A stretch of 20,331 nucleotides of DNA from B1SED10-225 sp964501415 (GCA_964501415.1 CAZCSL010000026.1:1-20331); one strand, 5' to 3'; counted from the first letter of the stretch, positions 7,699 through 15,134 are shown. The notes: generated by a model from the letters alone, not told the origin. Translations and numbers: made by a program.

Positions 7699-8092
7699 GA
7701 AATCCCCCTTTTTGTAGTGAGTATTATATCATCATATAAAAAAATTCTTTTACGTTTTGCAATCTAATCATACATAAAATGTCTATTTGAATTTAAGTAT
7801 ATTTTTTCTTTTTTTACACTTTACATAGGATAATGTCTAACATGATACTCCGTTTTTTAACGCATAATACAAGGAACAAAACATTGGTCTGTAACATGAA
7901 ATCACAACTTGTTATCAAACTTCAAAAGGTAGGTATAAATTAGAATTTTTTGAATGATTGACATTAAGCGGTGCGCTTGCGTAAAATGAGAGTAAATCTA
8001 ATATGGTTTATCAATTATATTCCTTTAAGGCATCCTAATCATCTTTAAAAACCTTTGAACGTGTTAAAGCTTAATAGAAAAGGAGAGCTTCT
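7699..8092. other. Divergent intergenic region between selO and the EamA transporter
   Basis: No gene is visible in these 394 bases. The selO side holds a TATAAT on the minus strand at 7728-7723 without a clear -35. The transporter side holds a good promoter at 7958-7987, described separately. The middle (7760-7950) is AT-rich and shows no reading frame with a ribosome site. Confidence 0.5.
7958..7987 (+). promoter_or_regulatory. Sigma-A-type promoter of the EamA transporter, with an inverted repeat in its spacer
   Basis: TTGACA (7958-7963) is a perfect -35, and TAAAAT (7982-7987) follows after 18 bases. The spacer holds the inverted repeat AAGCG-GTG-CGCTT (7966-7978). An inverted repeat between -35 and -10, in a slightly long spacer, is a typical place for a repressor or MerR-like activator. 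The leader before ATG 8093 would be about 100 bases. Confidence 0.55.
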
Positions 8093-8977
8093 ATGCGACG
8101 TAGTGGTATCATTTTAATTATGGTGTCAGCCTTTTTTTGGGGTATTAGCGCTGGGATAGGAACCTATTTAATCAATAATGGACATCCCCCTTTGGTTGTT
8201 TCTTTTTTAAGAGGGTTTTTAGGGCTGCCCTTTTTTGTCATATGGGCTTTTAAAATGTCCTTGCGTCGTGTATTCCAATGGAACAAATGGTCGTGGCTTG
8301 CGGGTGCTGGTGTAGTAGGAAATTTCACATTTTATTTGCTTAGTATTGAAGCAGCTAGTCTTCCTATCGCTACCACCTTGATGTACACTGCACCTGTATT
8401 TGTGCTCCTTGTTTCTTTGCTTAGCGGCTATGAAAAATCAAATCTTTCAAAATGGCTTCATGTTGGGGCAGTAATGATAGGTATTGTGCTATTAACTCAA
8501 GTTTATGATTCGAACAATCAAGTAAGTCTCGCTGGTATTGCTTTTGGCATCCTCTCAGGCATTTCTTACACCGTGTTTATTTTCGCATTTATCAATGCCT
8601 CTAAAACAAGGAATGTCAGTATTACTTTGTTACATGCATTTTTAGCCTTTTCACTCATTCTAGGGATTATCATCAATCCAACTGACGCTGCACAAGCGCT
8701 TTTTAGCACTGATATTGGATGGTTCATCTTGCTTGGTGCCCTTGGCGCAGGACTATCTTTTTCGCTTTATATTTATGGCCTTAAACGTTCTCTTCCAACA
8801 ACTGCTTCTCTTGTTGCAATGATTGAACCCGTCACAGCATCCTTAATTGGTATTGTTATTTTTAATCAGTACTTAAATGCTATTCAAGGAGTTGGTGTGA
8901 TTATCATCTTAATCACTATCGCACACTTTAGTTTAAAAAATCGAGCACACACCAAAACTTTGTCGTTAATAAAGTAG
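8093..8977 (+). CDS. EamA/DMT-family transporter
   Basis: A drug/metabolite-type exporter of 294 residues with ten hydrophobic segments in two EamA halves (roughly residues 5-135 and 145-280), the standard architecture. It opens with MRRSGIILIMVSAFFWGISAGIG and has the usual LRGFLGLPFF and the second-half signature ASLVAMIEPVTASLIGI, where family members have the conserved PVxA-like block before the last helices. The family moves amino acids, nucleobases or other small metabolites out of the cell; the substrate here is unknown. The AAGGAGA site before ATG 8093 is well spaced. The gene is monocistronic, has its own promoter, and converges on the lipoprotein gene through a shared hairpin terminator. 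Confidence 0.92.
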   Translation: MRRSGIILIMVSAFFWGISAGIGTYLINNGHPPLVVSFLRGFLGLPFFVIWAFKMSLRRVFQWNKWSWLAGAGVVGNFTFYLLSIEAASLPIATTLMYTAPVFVLLVSLLSGYEKSNLSKWLHVGAVMIGIVLLTQVYDSNNQVSLAGIAFGILSGISYTVFIFAFINASKTRNVSITLLHAFLAFSLILGIIINPTDAAQALFSTDIGWFILLGALGAGLSFSLYIYGLKRSLPTTASLVAMIEPVTASLIGIVIFNQYLNAIQGVGVIIILITIAHFSLKNRAHTKTLSLIK

Positions 8978-9038
8978 TGCTTAATCATCAATTGAAAAAA
9001 CCAATTTTAGCGTTAGATTGCATTCATATAAAATCAAA

Positions 9039-9068
9039 CAAGGCATCCACGTATCAATGGATGCCTTG
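9039..9068. terminator. Terminator hairpin between the convergent transporter and lipoprotein genes
   Basis: A perfect 11-bp stem, CAAGGCATCCA (9039-9049) with TGGATGCCTTG (9058-9068), encloses an 8-base loop. On the minus strand it is followed by TTTGATTTTA, a fair T tract; on the plus strand the tail is T-poor (CTATTGTTAA). It most likely ends the lipoprotein message and may slow the other one. Confidence 0.7.
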
Positions 9069-9114
9069 CTATTGTTAATCTAAGTATATCAATAGTAAAC
9101 GGATCTAATAGATC

Positions 9115-10527
9115 TTACGTCTCATCAATGTATTCAGGAAGTTCAAATTCTGTTGATCCTATATCGTAAATTGCAAACACCGCTTGGACATAGTTTGCCC
9201 ACTCAACATTAATATAAAGCACGCCCTCTTCTAAAGTGATTCTAACGTGGGTGACTTCTTCATAATCTGCCCCAAATACGTCTTCATAATACGCTGAATC
9301 AAGGGTATAGTGTGTAAAAGCATAATTGAGCATGGACTCATCGATGCTCAAAACATCGGCACCGAGCATAGTCACTACATCATCCCCTATGTGTTCCATC
9401 TTATACCAATTTTCATGGTCATCAAATTCATACGTATCGATGATAAAGGTCTTCTCTTCTTCTATTATCAAAAAGAAATCACCAAAATAATCCGCAGAAA
9501 CGTTGTTTCCATCTACTTTAAAGCGATGTGTCACGCTACCATCTTCATAAGGGATGTTTTTCCACTCGACGCTTATCGTATAATTGTCTAAGGTGTTTGC
9601 CTCATCTAGTGGATCCGTCACATTAAGCAACCGTTCATAGATCGGGTAAACGTTTAATGCTTCTGTCACTTCATCTAGTGATTGGTCCCATTTAATAAAT
9701 TCGTATCCTTCTCTTTTAGGTGGGATAGGGGGTGAGGCCGCATGTCCGTGTTTAACGTGTTCGGAAAAAATCGCACTTTCCTCATAATTGTGATACAAGA
9801 CATGATATGTCGTCCATACAATACTAGGATGGACTTCTTTCGATTCTCTAATATAGTTTAAATCTTGGTCCCAAGAATTAAAATGAATATAATGTGGAAA
9901 AGCATGACGATAATCGGCGATGGAGTCATTGTAGAGGATATCAATCGTTTCGATGAGTTCGCCTTTATGGTCAAAAAAACTGATTTCGTATATATTAGGT
10001 TCGTAATGTATTGTAAATGTATGAGTCTCGTGGCAAGTAAACTCTTGATCGATGGTAGGCTCAATATGGCTAAATTCATAATGGTCTAGCTTTGGTGGTG
10101 TATAATCTGGAATCGTGCATAGATTTTGCGAAACAGGGACGTCGATAGCCTCAGTTGTGGAAAAGAACATATTCCCACGAAGGGTATCAATACCGTTAAA
10201 AACAAACCGGAACCGGGTGGTTGGTTCGGTACCAAGTGATATTTCAAAACGCAATTCTGCATTTCGATACTGTACATGCAGTTGATTGGGCCCTTTACGT
10301 AGTTTTGGTTCTTCGACAAGCATATCTTTTTGAAGAGCAAAAGTATATTGATCGCCGCGTTCATCCATATACCGCAATTTAACCATTGAATACTCAAAAG
10401 TATTGTAATAAAGGTGTGTATCCATGGCATTTCTATCCATCCATAGTGCCGGTTCAACTCTTGAATCCTCTTCGCACGCAGATAAAAGTATAACAAACGC
10501 AAAAGCCATTAGCCATAACCAGCGCAT
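9115..10527 (-). CDS. Surface lipoprotein with InlB/Flg_new-type repeats
   Basis: A 470-residue exported lipoprotein. The signal peptide (MRWLWLMAFAFVILLSAC) ends in a lipobox LSAC, with Cys18 as the lipidated residue. Two stretches at about 179-237 and 239-298 look like Listeria-Bacteroides (Flg_new/InlB B) repeats; the second has the hallmark PPKREGYEFIKWDQSLDEVTE, ending NVYPIYE. These small beta domains are common in surface proteins of Gram-positive bacteria and Mollicutes. The N-terminal part (30-135) and the very acidic C-terminal part (310-470) match nothing I recognise. The ribosome site GGAGGGG lies before ATG 10527. It is monocistronic, with its own promoter and a structured leader. 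Adhesion or ligand binding at the surface is possible but only inferred. Confidence 0.85.
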   Translation of the reverse strand: MRWLWLMAFAFVILLSACEEDSRVEPALWMDRNAMDTHLYYNTFEYSMVKLRYMDERGDQYTFALQKDMLVEEPKLRKGPNQLHVQYRNAELRFEISLGTEPTTRFRFVFNGIDTLRGNMFFSTTEAIDVPVSQNLCTIPDYTPPKLDHYEFSHIEPTIDQEFTCHETHTFTIHYEPNIYEISFFDHKGELIETIDILYNDSIADYRHAFPHYIHFNSWDQDLNYIRESKEVHPSIVWTTYHVLYHNYEESAIFSEHVKHGHAASPPIPPKREGYEFIKWDQSLDEVTEALNVYPIYERLLNVTDPLDEANTLDNYTISVEWKNIPYEDGSVTHRFKVDGNNVSADYFGDFFLIIEEEKTFIIDTYEFDDHENWYKMEHIGDDVVTMLGADVLSIDESMLNYAFTHYTLDSAYYEDVFGADYEEVTHVRITLEEGVLYINVEWANYVQAVFAIYDIGSTEFELPEYIDET

Positions 10528-10548
10528 TAAAACCCCTCCAATAATTTA

Positions 10549-10593
10549 ACACCGGATATCTAGTTAGAAGGGCTATGATGTACATCCCGGTGT
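10549..10593 (-). promoter_or_regulatory. Structured 5' leader of the lipoprotein gene
   Basis: In the predicted leader, ACACCGG and CCGGTGT (10593-10587 and 10555-10549 on the minus strand) can pair as a 7-bp GC-containing stem closing 31 bases. Inside it lies the 10-base palindrome GATGTACATC. The structure ends about 22 bases before the start codon and just above the ribosome site. I do not recognise a known riboswitch class. Confidence 0.4.
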
Positions 10594-10610
10594 ATTTATA
10601 CAAACACAAG

Positions 10611-10647
10611 ATACTATTAGTATAGTCTATAGAACATCGCTTTTCAA
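10611..10647 (-). promoter_or_regulatory. Promoter of the lipoprotein gene with palindrome at the start site
   Basis: On the minus strand, TTGAAA (10647-10642) and TATACT (10624-10619) are 17 bases apart, a good sigma-A promoter. Transcription should start near 10612, giving a leader of about 85 bases. The 13-base palindrome ATACTA-T-TAGTAT (10611-10623) covers the -10 and start region and could be a repressor site. Confidence 0.6.
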
Positions 10648-10779
10648 TCACAAACAACCTTAGCATCAAATAGTGGCTGTTAATAAACACTGTTTAACGC
10701 CTCTTCATACATACCCTTTGATATATAACCACAAGATATTTAACAACGTTAACTAATAGTCCATTTGAAGCGTTAACAC

Positions 10780-10808
10780 TTAACCTTTTTATCCATTACC
10801 TATATAAT
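10780..10808 (+). promoter_or_regulatory. Promoter of the amphipathic-helix gene pair
   Basis: TTAACC (10780-10785) and TATAAT (10803-10808) are 17 bases apart. Just upstream lie two copies of CGTTAAC (10747-10753 and 10771-10777) exactly 24 bp apart, each containing the palindrome GTTAAC. The leader before ATG 10868 is about 50 bases. Confidence 0.55.
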
Positions 10809-10867
10809 AAGTTTATCAAGCCAAAAAAATATAGTTATAGAATTATCTTTAATTTAAGGAGTTCTTT

Positions 10868-11332
10868 ATGGCATATGAAAAAGACAAACCCATCGTTAAT
10901 TTTATGACTAGTGTTTTAAAGATAACCCTCTATCCAATTGTATTTATTTACGTTATTGTAAATGAAACCCTGACTTGGCTTTATCAAAAATTAAAAAGCC
11001 TTTTATACATATTTATTGAATGGTTTGAAACATTCTTAGAAATATTAAAAATAGTCTTTAAGCCTTTATACAATGCGGTAAAATGGTTATTCAAGAAGAT
11101 AAAGGCGTTTTTTAACGCTATATATCATTTCTTCATTTCAGTACTAGACAACCTTTACAATATTTTGCAAAGACTTTTTAGATGGCTTTATCATAAATTT
11201 GAATTCATCTTTTCACCAATCGTTAAAGGGTTGAACTTGCTGAAAAGATTTGCGTGGTTTTTAATAATGAAAATTCGATCTTTCTACGTTTATGTTTTAA
11301 TTCATTTGAAAAATAGTTCATATGATTCATAA
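10868..11332 (+). CDS. Lys/aromatic-rich amphipathic helical protein, first part
   Basis: A 154-residue protein I do not recognise. It starts with an AAGGAG site 6 bases before ATG 10868. The first 35 residues include a possible membrane segment (LYPIVFIYVIV). From there to the end it is an almost unbroken series of helices with hydrophobic residues every three to four positions and Lys/Arg between them, unusually rich in Trp, Phe and Tyr. Prolines at 23, 66 and 117 open similar modules (LYPIV, FKPLYNAVKWLFKKI, FSPIVKGLNLLKRFA). The strong positive charge and amphipathic pattern suggest a protein lying along the membrane surface. The last codons run through an A5 tract at 11309-11313, where loss of one base would join this frame to the next one, so it may be one half of a single 262-residue protein. 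Confidence 0.65.
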   Translation: MAYEKDKPIVNFMTSVLKITLYPIVFIYVIVNETLTWLYQKLKSLLYIFIEWFETFLEILKIVFKPLYNAVKWLFKKIKAFFNAIYHFFISVLDNLYNILQRLFRWLYHKFEFIFSPIVKGLNLLKRFAWFLIMKIRSFYVYVLIHLKNSSYDS

Positions 11333-11657
11333 AATGTTTCTAAACATCAAAAGATTTATAGCCTTCCTCTTTTCACCTTTGATTAAGCGTATTAAATCCA
11401 TTTGGGAACGAATTACATCGATGCTAAGTGAGCTAACCCTTCTAATCTTGGAGTTTGTTGTGAAAGGAATCAGGGTTCCTTTAAGACCAGCGTTTCGCTT
11501 AATAATCTCTATTTATAAATCAATGATTCATCCTATACTATTAAAGATCAAAAACGTACTTGTTAAACTAAGGCAAGCTTTCCAAAGCCTTGTTAACGAC
11601 GTTAAATCACTGCCTCGAGCCATAAAAAATAAACTAAAAAGAAGGGATCAAAACTAA
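11322..11657 (+). CDS. Lys-rich amphipathic helical protein, second part
   Basis: An 111-residue frame overlapping the end of the previous gene by 11 bases. It lacks any ribosome site before ATG 11322 or ATG 11334. The sequence continues the same style: amphipathic helices with Lys/Arg, and Pro-centred modules FSPLIKRIKSIWERI, LRPAFRLIISIYKSM and HPILLKIKNVLVKLR, ending in the basic tail IKNKLKRRDQN. The shared FSP motif with the upstream frame (FSPIVKGL against FSPLIKRI) shows the two belong together. Either it is translated by coupling from the overlapping gene, or the two frames are one gene split by a +1 shift at the A5 tract. The stop codon lies inside the stem of the terminator. Function unknown. 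Confidence 0.6.
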   Translation: MIHKMFLNIKRFIAFLFSPLIKRIKSIWERITSMLSELTLLILEFVVKGIRVPLRPAFRLIISIYKSMIHPILLKIKNVLVKLRQAFQSLVNDVKSLPRAIKNKLKRRDQN

Positions 11658-11687
11658 AAAATATTAGTATTGACCCCTTCGTTTTTT
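11641..11687 (+). terminator. Rho-independent terminator of the amphipathic-helix genes
   Basis: GAAGGG-A-TCAA (11641-11651) pairs with TTGA-C-CCCTTC (11670-11680), with one internal mismatch and an 18-base AT-rich loop, followed by GTTTTTT. The stem overlaps the stop codon of the second frame. Confidence 0.8.
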
Positions 11688-12015
11688 ACGGTTTTAAGTC
11701 CAAATCTCAAAGGTTATCTGAATTGACTATTCGTTAAATATACCTCTTAATGATACAACACATTGCATCAATTCTTGAACCATAGAAATTACAAAAAATC
11801 TTGCCAAGGTTGTTCAAGACGCTTGTAATCAATCACATATTTGCGCTTTTTTTTAATCTTGAACTTTTATAACTTTGGCGGTGAGAAGCGCGCTTAAATG
11901 ATAAGTTACATCACTGCCTTAGAATGTCATCAACCAAAGAAGGGGCTCGTTTTTTTATCTTCCCAGGCGTCCAAATCTTTGTTATAATGGTGAAGAGTTT
12001 TGAGGAGTGAATCTT
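11688..12015. other. Intergenic region upstream of the MFS transporter, with a repeated 8-mer
   Basis: No supported gene. The 8-base word TCTTGAAC occurs at 11773-11780 and 11857-11864, and its reverse complement at 11812-11819. The last two form an inverted repeat around a 37-base centre. A perfect 10-bp palindrome AAGCGCGCTT lies at 11886-11895. The MFS promoter is at the right end. Confidence 0.4.
11960..11988 (+). promoter_or_regulatory. Promoter of the MFS transporter (extended -10)
   Basis: TTCCCA (11960-11965) and TATAAT (11983-11988) are 17 bases apart, and TG at 11980-11981 makes an extended -10. Transcription should start near 11995, about 20 bases before the GTG start. Confidence 0.65.
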
Positions 12016-13290
12016 GTGAAGCGTTTAGCCAGAAGTATAAACAACTATATGTATTATGGATGGGTCATTGTTTTCATCAGTGCGGTTGGCCTATTTTTTT
12101 CTGCACCGGGACAAACCTATTCCATCAGTGTATTTAAAAATATTTATCAAGAAGAATTTAACGTCTCTAGTTCCATGATGTCTTTAGGCTATACCCTTGC
12201 GACGATCTTAAGCGGATCGTTACTGGTTATTGTTGGTAAGTTCGTTGATAACTATGGTCAACGAGTCATGATGATCATTATTGGTATACTTTTAGCCTTA
12301 ACAACGTTTTATCACTCATTTTTGATGAATGTGGCGATGATTTTTTCAGGATTTTTCTTTTTAAGATTCTTCGGACAAGGGTCTTTGACTTTGATTCCAC
12401 ATTCACTCGTACCACAATGGTTTGAAAAGAAAAGAGCCTTGGCGCTTAGCTTAGAAACTTTTGGTCAATTGATTGCGACTATGACGGTCCCGGCTTTTAA
12501 CTATTGGTTGATAACTCAAGTCGGGTGGCAAAATGCTTGGCGCATTTGGGGTGTTTTACTACTCGTTGTCTTTGTACCTATGGCTTATGTTCTCGTAATC
12601 AATAAGCCTAGTGACATTGGGCTGAGTATCGACAATGGCAAAATTAAAAATGATGAAGACGCCAAAAAAGACGCTTTGAAGTTAGAAAACGAAAGCTTTA
12701 CGTTAAAAGAAACCCTCCGAACCAAAGAGTTTTGGATGATTGGTCTAATGGCTACCGTAGTTCCTTTGTTCACCACAGGTATAACGTTTCATTTTTTTGA
12801 TATGATGGCACTTAGAAACGTCAGTAACGCGCAGGCTTCATTTATCATTGGTTTGATTGCTTTTCCTGCGTTTTTTATGCCTTTTGTGGCCCGTTTACTT
12901 ATCGATCGATATCCGATGAAACATATCTTTTTCGGTGCCTTGGTGATGGTATTTATCGCGATGATATGGCTGGCTTTCTTCGTCAATGGGGCGATAAGCG
13001 CCGGCGCTTTTATCCTTTTTTATGGTATCGCCGTCGCCGTTAAGATGGTTGCTTTAAACACTATTTGGCCTACCTATTTTGGACGCAAGTATCTCGGTGC
13101 TATACGTGGCGCTGCTACTGTGTTTATGGTTTTTTCTACAGCAATCGGTCCTTTGCCGCTTGGCATAGTCTACGATTTAACGGGTTCATTTAACATTGCC
13201 ATTTATATCATGATGGGCCATGCTTTGATTGCGATGATTTTTGCCCTAGCGATTCGTCGTCCGAATAAATTTAAAGTCAAGCCAACCTAA
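12016..13290 (+). CDS. Major facilitator superfamily transporter
   Basis: A 12-helix secondary transporter of about 424 residues. The N-terminal YYGWVIVFISAVGLFFSAPGQTYS block is typical of the monocarboxylate/oxalate-formate type of MFS carriers, and the loop between helices 2 and 3 carries the expected charged motif (GKFVDNYGQRVMMI, a variant of GxLaDrxGrr). A central cytoplasmic Lys/Glu/Asp loop lies near residues 195-230. I chose GTG 12016 as start: the GAGGAG at 12002-12007 is 8 bases upstream. The in-frame GTG at 12007 overlaps that ribosome site and is unlikely. It stands alone with its own promoter. The substrate could be an organic anion, by resemblance only. Confidence 0.9.
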   Translation: MKRLARSINNYMYYGWVIVFISAVGLFFSAPGQTYSISVFKNIYQEEFNVSSSMMSLGYTLATILSGSLLVIVGKFVDNYGQRVMMIIIGILLALTTFYHSFLMNVAMIFSGFFFLRFFGQGSLTLIPHSLVPQWFEKKRALALSLETFGQLIATMTVPAFNYWLITQVGWQNAWRIWGVLLLVVFVPMAYVLVINKPSDIGLSIDNGKIKNDEDAKKDALKLENESFTLKETLRTKEFWMIGLMATVVPLFTTGITFHFFDMMALRNVSNAQASFIIGLIAFPAFFMPFVARLLIDRYPMKHIFFGALVMVFIAMIWLAFFVNGAISAGAFILFYGIAVAVKMVALNTIWPTYFGRKYLGAIRGAATVFMVFSTAIGPLPLGIVYDLTGSFNIAIYIMMGHALIAMIFALAIRRPNKFKVKPT

Positions 13291-13373
13291 AACCCACTGA
13301 AATAATCCGTTTAAAATAATAATCATAACTTAGAAATTGTTTCTATTGAGATTTAATCTACTTTTTTGTTGAG

Positions 13374-13402
13374 TTGATTAACAGTGTAGTATCTTATAAA
13401 AT
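13374..13402 (+). promoter_or_regulatory. Promoter of the small-gene/methyltransferase pair
   Basis: TTGATT (13374-13379) and TAAAAT (13397-13402) are 17 bases apart. Transcription would start near 13409, leaving a leader of about 12 bases that contains the ribosome site AGGTGAG. Confidence 0.5.
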
Positions 13403-13420
13403 AGGCTTGAGGTGAGTAAA

Positions 13421-13555
13421 GTGAATATAACTAAAGCGTCCGTTGCAAGATTATCGAAATACAAAAGCCTTATCGAATCTACCCTAAAAGAAAAATGGAC
13501 AAAAAAACTTGCAGAATCCTCACTTAATCATTTCCATAGACCGGTGTTGAGATGA
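13421..13555 (+). CDS. Small 44-residue basic protein, translationally coupled to the methyltransferase
   Basis: A short gene, easily missed by length cut-offs. GTG 13421 follows an AGGTGAG ribosome site by a short spacer, and the frame reads through to a TGA whose last bases overlap the ATG of the methyltransferase (ATGA, 13552-13555), a classic coupling arrangement. The protein is polar, helical and basic (NITKASVARLSKYKSLIEST, then LKEKWTKKLAESSLNHF), with no membrane segment or cysteines. I do not recognise a family. The methyltransferase start has no ribosome site of its own apart from bases inside this gene, which supports real translation here. It may be a partner or a substrate of the methyltransferase, but that is only inference from the coupling. 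Confidence 0.55.
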   Translation: MNITKASVARLSKYKSLIESTLKEKWTKKLAESSLNHFHRPVLR

Positions 13556-14214
13556 ATAAGAAAAACAACGCGCGTAAATGTAAAATTTGTGGGGGCGTGA
13601 CAAATCCCCTTTTTGATAGCGCCTTTAAAATAACCTATGATGTCTGCGATCGTTGTAACTTCACCTATAAACAACCGCAACACCACATTAGTTATGATGA
13701 GGAAAAATCACTTTATGATACCCATGAAAATTCCCTTGAGAACAAAGGGTATGTTGCGATGTTTGAACGCTTTTTAGCCCAAGGGGTTACACCCTTTATC
13801 ACGCAAGGTAAAGCCCTTGATTTCGGTTCTGGACCCGGACCCGTTCTTTATGAGTTATTGAAGCAAAACGGATATGATGCCAATCATTACGATCCTTTCT
13901 TTCATCCCGATGAATGTGCGCTTAAAACGCGCTATGACCTCATTACTTCGACGGAAGTGTTTGAACATCTCAGTGATGTATTGAGTACGGTTGAAACGTT
14001 GCTTTCGGCTTTGAAACCTGGTGGATATTTAGCTGTGATGACCTCGTTTAGACCCGAAAAAAATCATGATTTCTTAAACTGGTGGTACCGCCGCGATCCA
14101 ACCCATATCGCTTTTCATACGTTAGAATCGATGCGCTATATTGAAAAACAAACATCACTAAACATTATTTTTCACAACCAAAAAAACATCATTACCTTTG
14201 AGAAGCGTGGCTAA
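13552..14214 (+). CDS. Zinc-ribbon class I SAM-dependent methyltransferase
   Basis: A 220-residue methyltransferase with an N-terminal zinc ribbon: Cys10-x2-Cys13 (CKIC) and Cys32-x2-Cys35 (CDRC). The SAM-binding motif I is ALDFGSGPGP at about 88-97, followed by YDPFFHPD, TSTEVFEHLSD and LKPGGYLAVMTS, and the terminal block RRDPTHIAFHTLESM found in Methyltransf_23-type proteins. The combination with a small zinc ribbon occurs in methyltransferases acting on sugars, small molecules or proteins, and the acceptor here is unknown. The start overlaps the stop of the upstream 44-residue gene by ATGA. The 225 bases after the stop, up to the Nudix gene, hold a small CCCTA/TAGGG hairpin at 14237-14251 but no clear terminator. 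Confidence 0.9.
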   Translation: MNKKNNARKCKICGGVTNPLFDSAFKITYDVCDRCNFTYKQPQHHISYDEEKSLYDTHENSLENKGYVAMFERFLAQGVTPFITQGKALDFGSGPGPVLYELLKQNGYDANHYDPFFHPDECALKTRYDLITSTEVFEHLSDVLSTVETLLSALKPGGYLAVMTSFRPEKNHDFLNWWYRRDPTHIAFHTLESMRYIEKQTSLNIIFHNQKNIITFEKRG

Positions 14215-14439
14215 GCATGGTATTTTAGATACTTATCCCTAAGAAATAGGGTTCAAAAGATTAACATCGCATTTAAATAAAAAAAGTGATGCATCTATAG
14301 CAATCGTTCCAACCATAATACATATAATATTTTACGCTATCTTTAGGTAATTATCTTTACATCAATAAAATGTAATAGGAATAAAAAATGTACTAAAATA
14401 AAAAAAGTTTGACTAAATCTTTAAACTTAAGGGGAAAGT

Positions 14440-14928
14440 GTGGCCAGTATGATTGAGATACATTATCAACCCTCTGATGAAATTAACACCTACAAACAGG
14501 CCGTAAGGGCATTAATCATCAAAGACAATCATATTGTCTTGATGCATTTAGATCATTCCAATACGTATGTTTTACCCGGAGGGGGCCTCAATCATAATGA
14601 GACCTTAGAAATGGCGCTTAAAAGAGAAATTAAAGAAGAGACGGGGTATACCTTAAAAACATTTGAAAAAGTGCTTGAAATCACAGAATATCACCAAAAT
14701 ATGCAAAGATTACATCATATTTTTCTTTGTTCTGTAGAGGACGGACAAACAGCGCTAAATCTTACAAAAGAAGAAAGAGACTTAGGTATGTCGATGGTTA
14801 GGCTAACCATTGATGAAGCTATACAGTGTTTATGTCAAAACCAAGGTACCCATTTCTTATCAGAACCGATACAATTGCGTGAATTCGTCGCTTTGATGCA
14901 TGGTTTGAGTCATTTATCTAATCTATAA
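14440..14928 (+). CDS. Nudix hydrolase
   Basis: A 162-residue pyrophosphohydrolase that cleaves nucleoside diphosphates linked to another moiety, using Mg or Mn. The Nudix box fits the pattern exactly: from the second Gly of PGGGLN, G-x5-E-x7-REIKEETGY (GGLNHNE, TLEMALK, then REIKEETGY), at about residues 48-70. The beta strands before it (VRALIIKDNHIVLMHL) are typical. GTG 14440 lies 5 bases after AAGGGG; the in-frame ATG at 14449 would be 14 bases away, so GTG is preferred. It is monocistronic and ends in a hairpin terminator. The substrate cannot be predicted from the box alone. Confidence 0.92.
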   Translation: MASMIEIHYQPSDEINTYKQAVRALIIKDNHIVLMHLDHSNTYVLPGGGLNHNETLEMALKREIKEETGYTLKTFEKVLEITEYHQNMQRLHHIFLCSVEDGQTALNLTKEERDLGMSMVRLTIDEAIQCLCQNQGTHFLSEPIQLREFVALMHGLSHLSNL

Positions 14929-15003
14929 TGGTACCTGCACACCCTTGATGAAATTTTCTCTTGTGGTTTCATGAATGCGCGTATTCCATATGACCAATTA
15001 AAA

Positions 15004-15042
15004 CACCTCCTTGTATCTAACATACAATGAGGTGCTTTTTTT
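15004..15042 (+). terminator. Terminator after the Nudix gene (possibly bidirectional)
   Basis: CACCTC-C-TTGTAT (15004-15016) pairs with ATACAA-T-GAGGTG (15022-15034), with one mismatch and a 5-base loop, followed by C and T7. The minus strand ends in TTTT, so it may also serve the convergent ASCH gene. Confidence 0.82.
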
Positions 15043-15134
15043 GTGTATTTAAGTTATGAGTATAAATCGGTTCATTTAATTTTTTCTCTGTTTTAGTATA
15101 GGCATTTAAGGTATAACTCCTACCTTAAAAAAAC

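Noticed and set aside
11789..11866. 25-codon minus-strand open frame (…KRKYVIDYKRLEQPWQDFL) before the MFS gene
   Set aside because: Looks protein-like, but has no ribosome site and at most a GTG start deep inside; not enough to call a gene.
12007..12015. GTG at 12007 as an earlier start of the MFS transporter
   Set aside because: It overlaps the GAGGAG site that is correctly spaced for GTG 12016.
14923..14997. 24-residue minus-strand frame (TTG start, VIWNTRIHETTR...) with AAGGAGGTG upstream
   Set aside because: The apparent ribosome site is one arm of the Nudix terminator hairpin, which has a T7 tail on the plus strand; the terminator explains it better.
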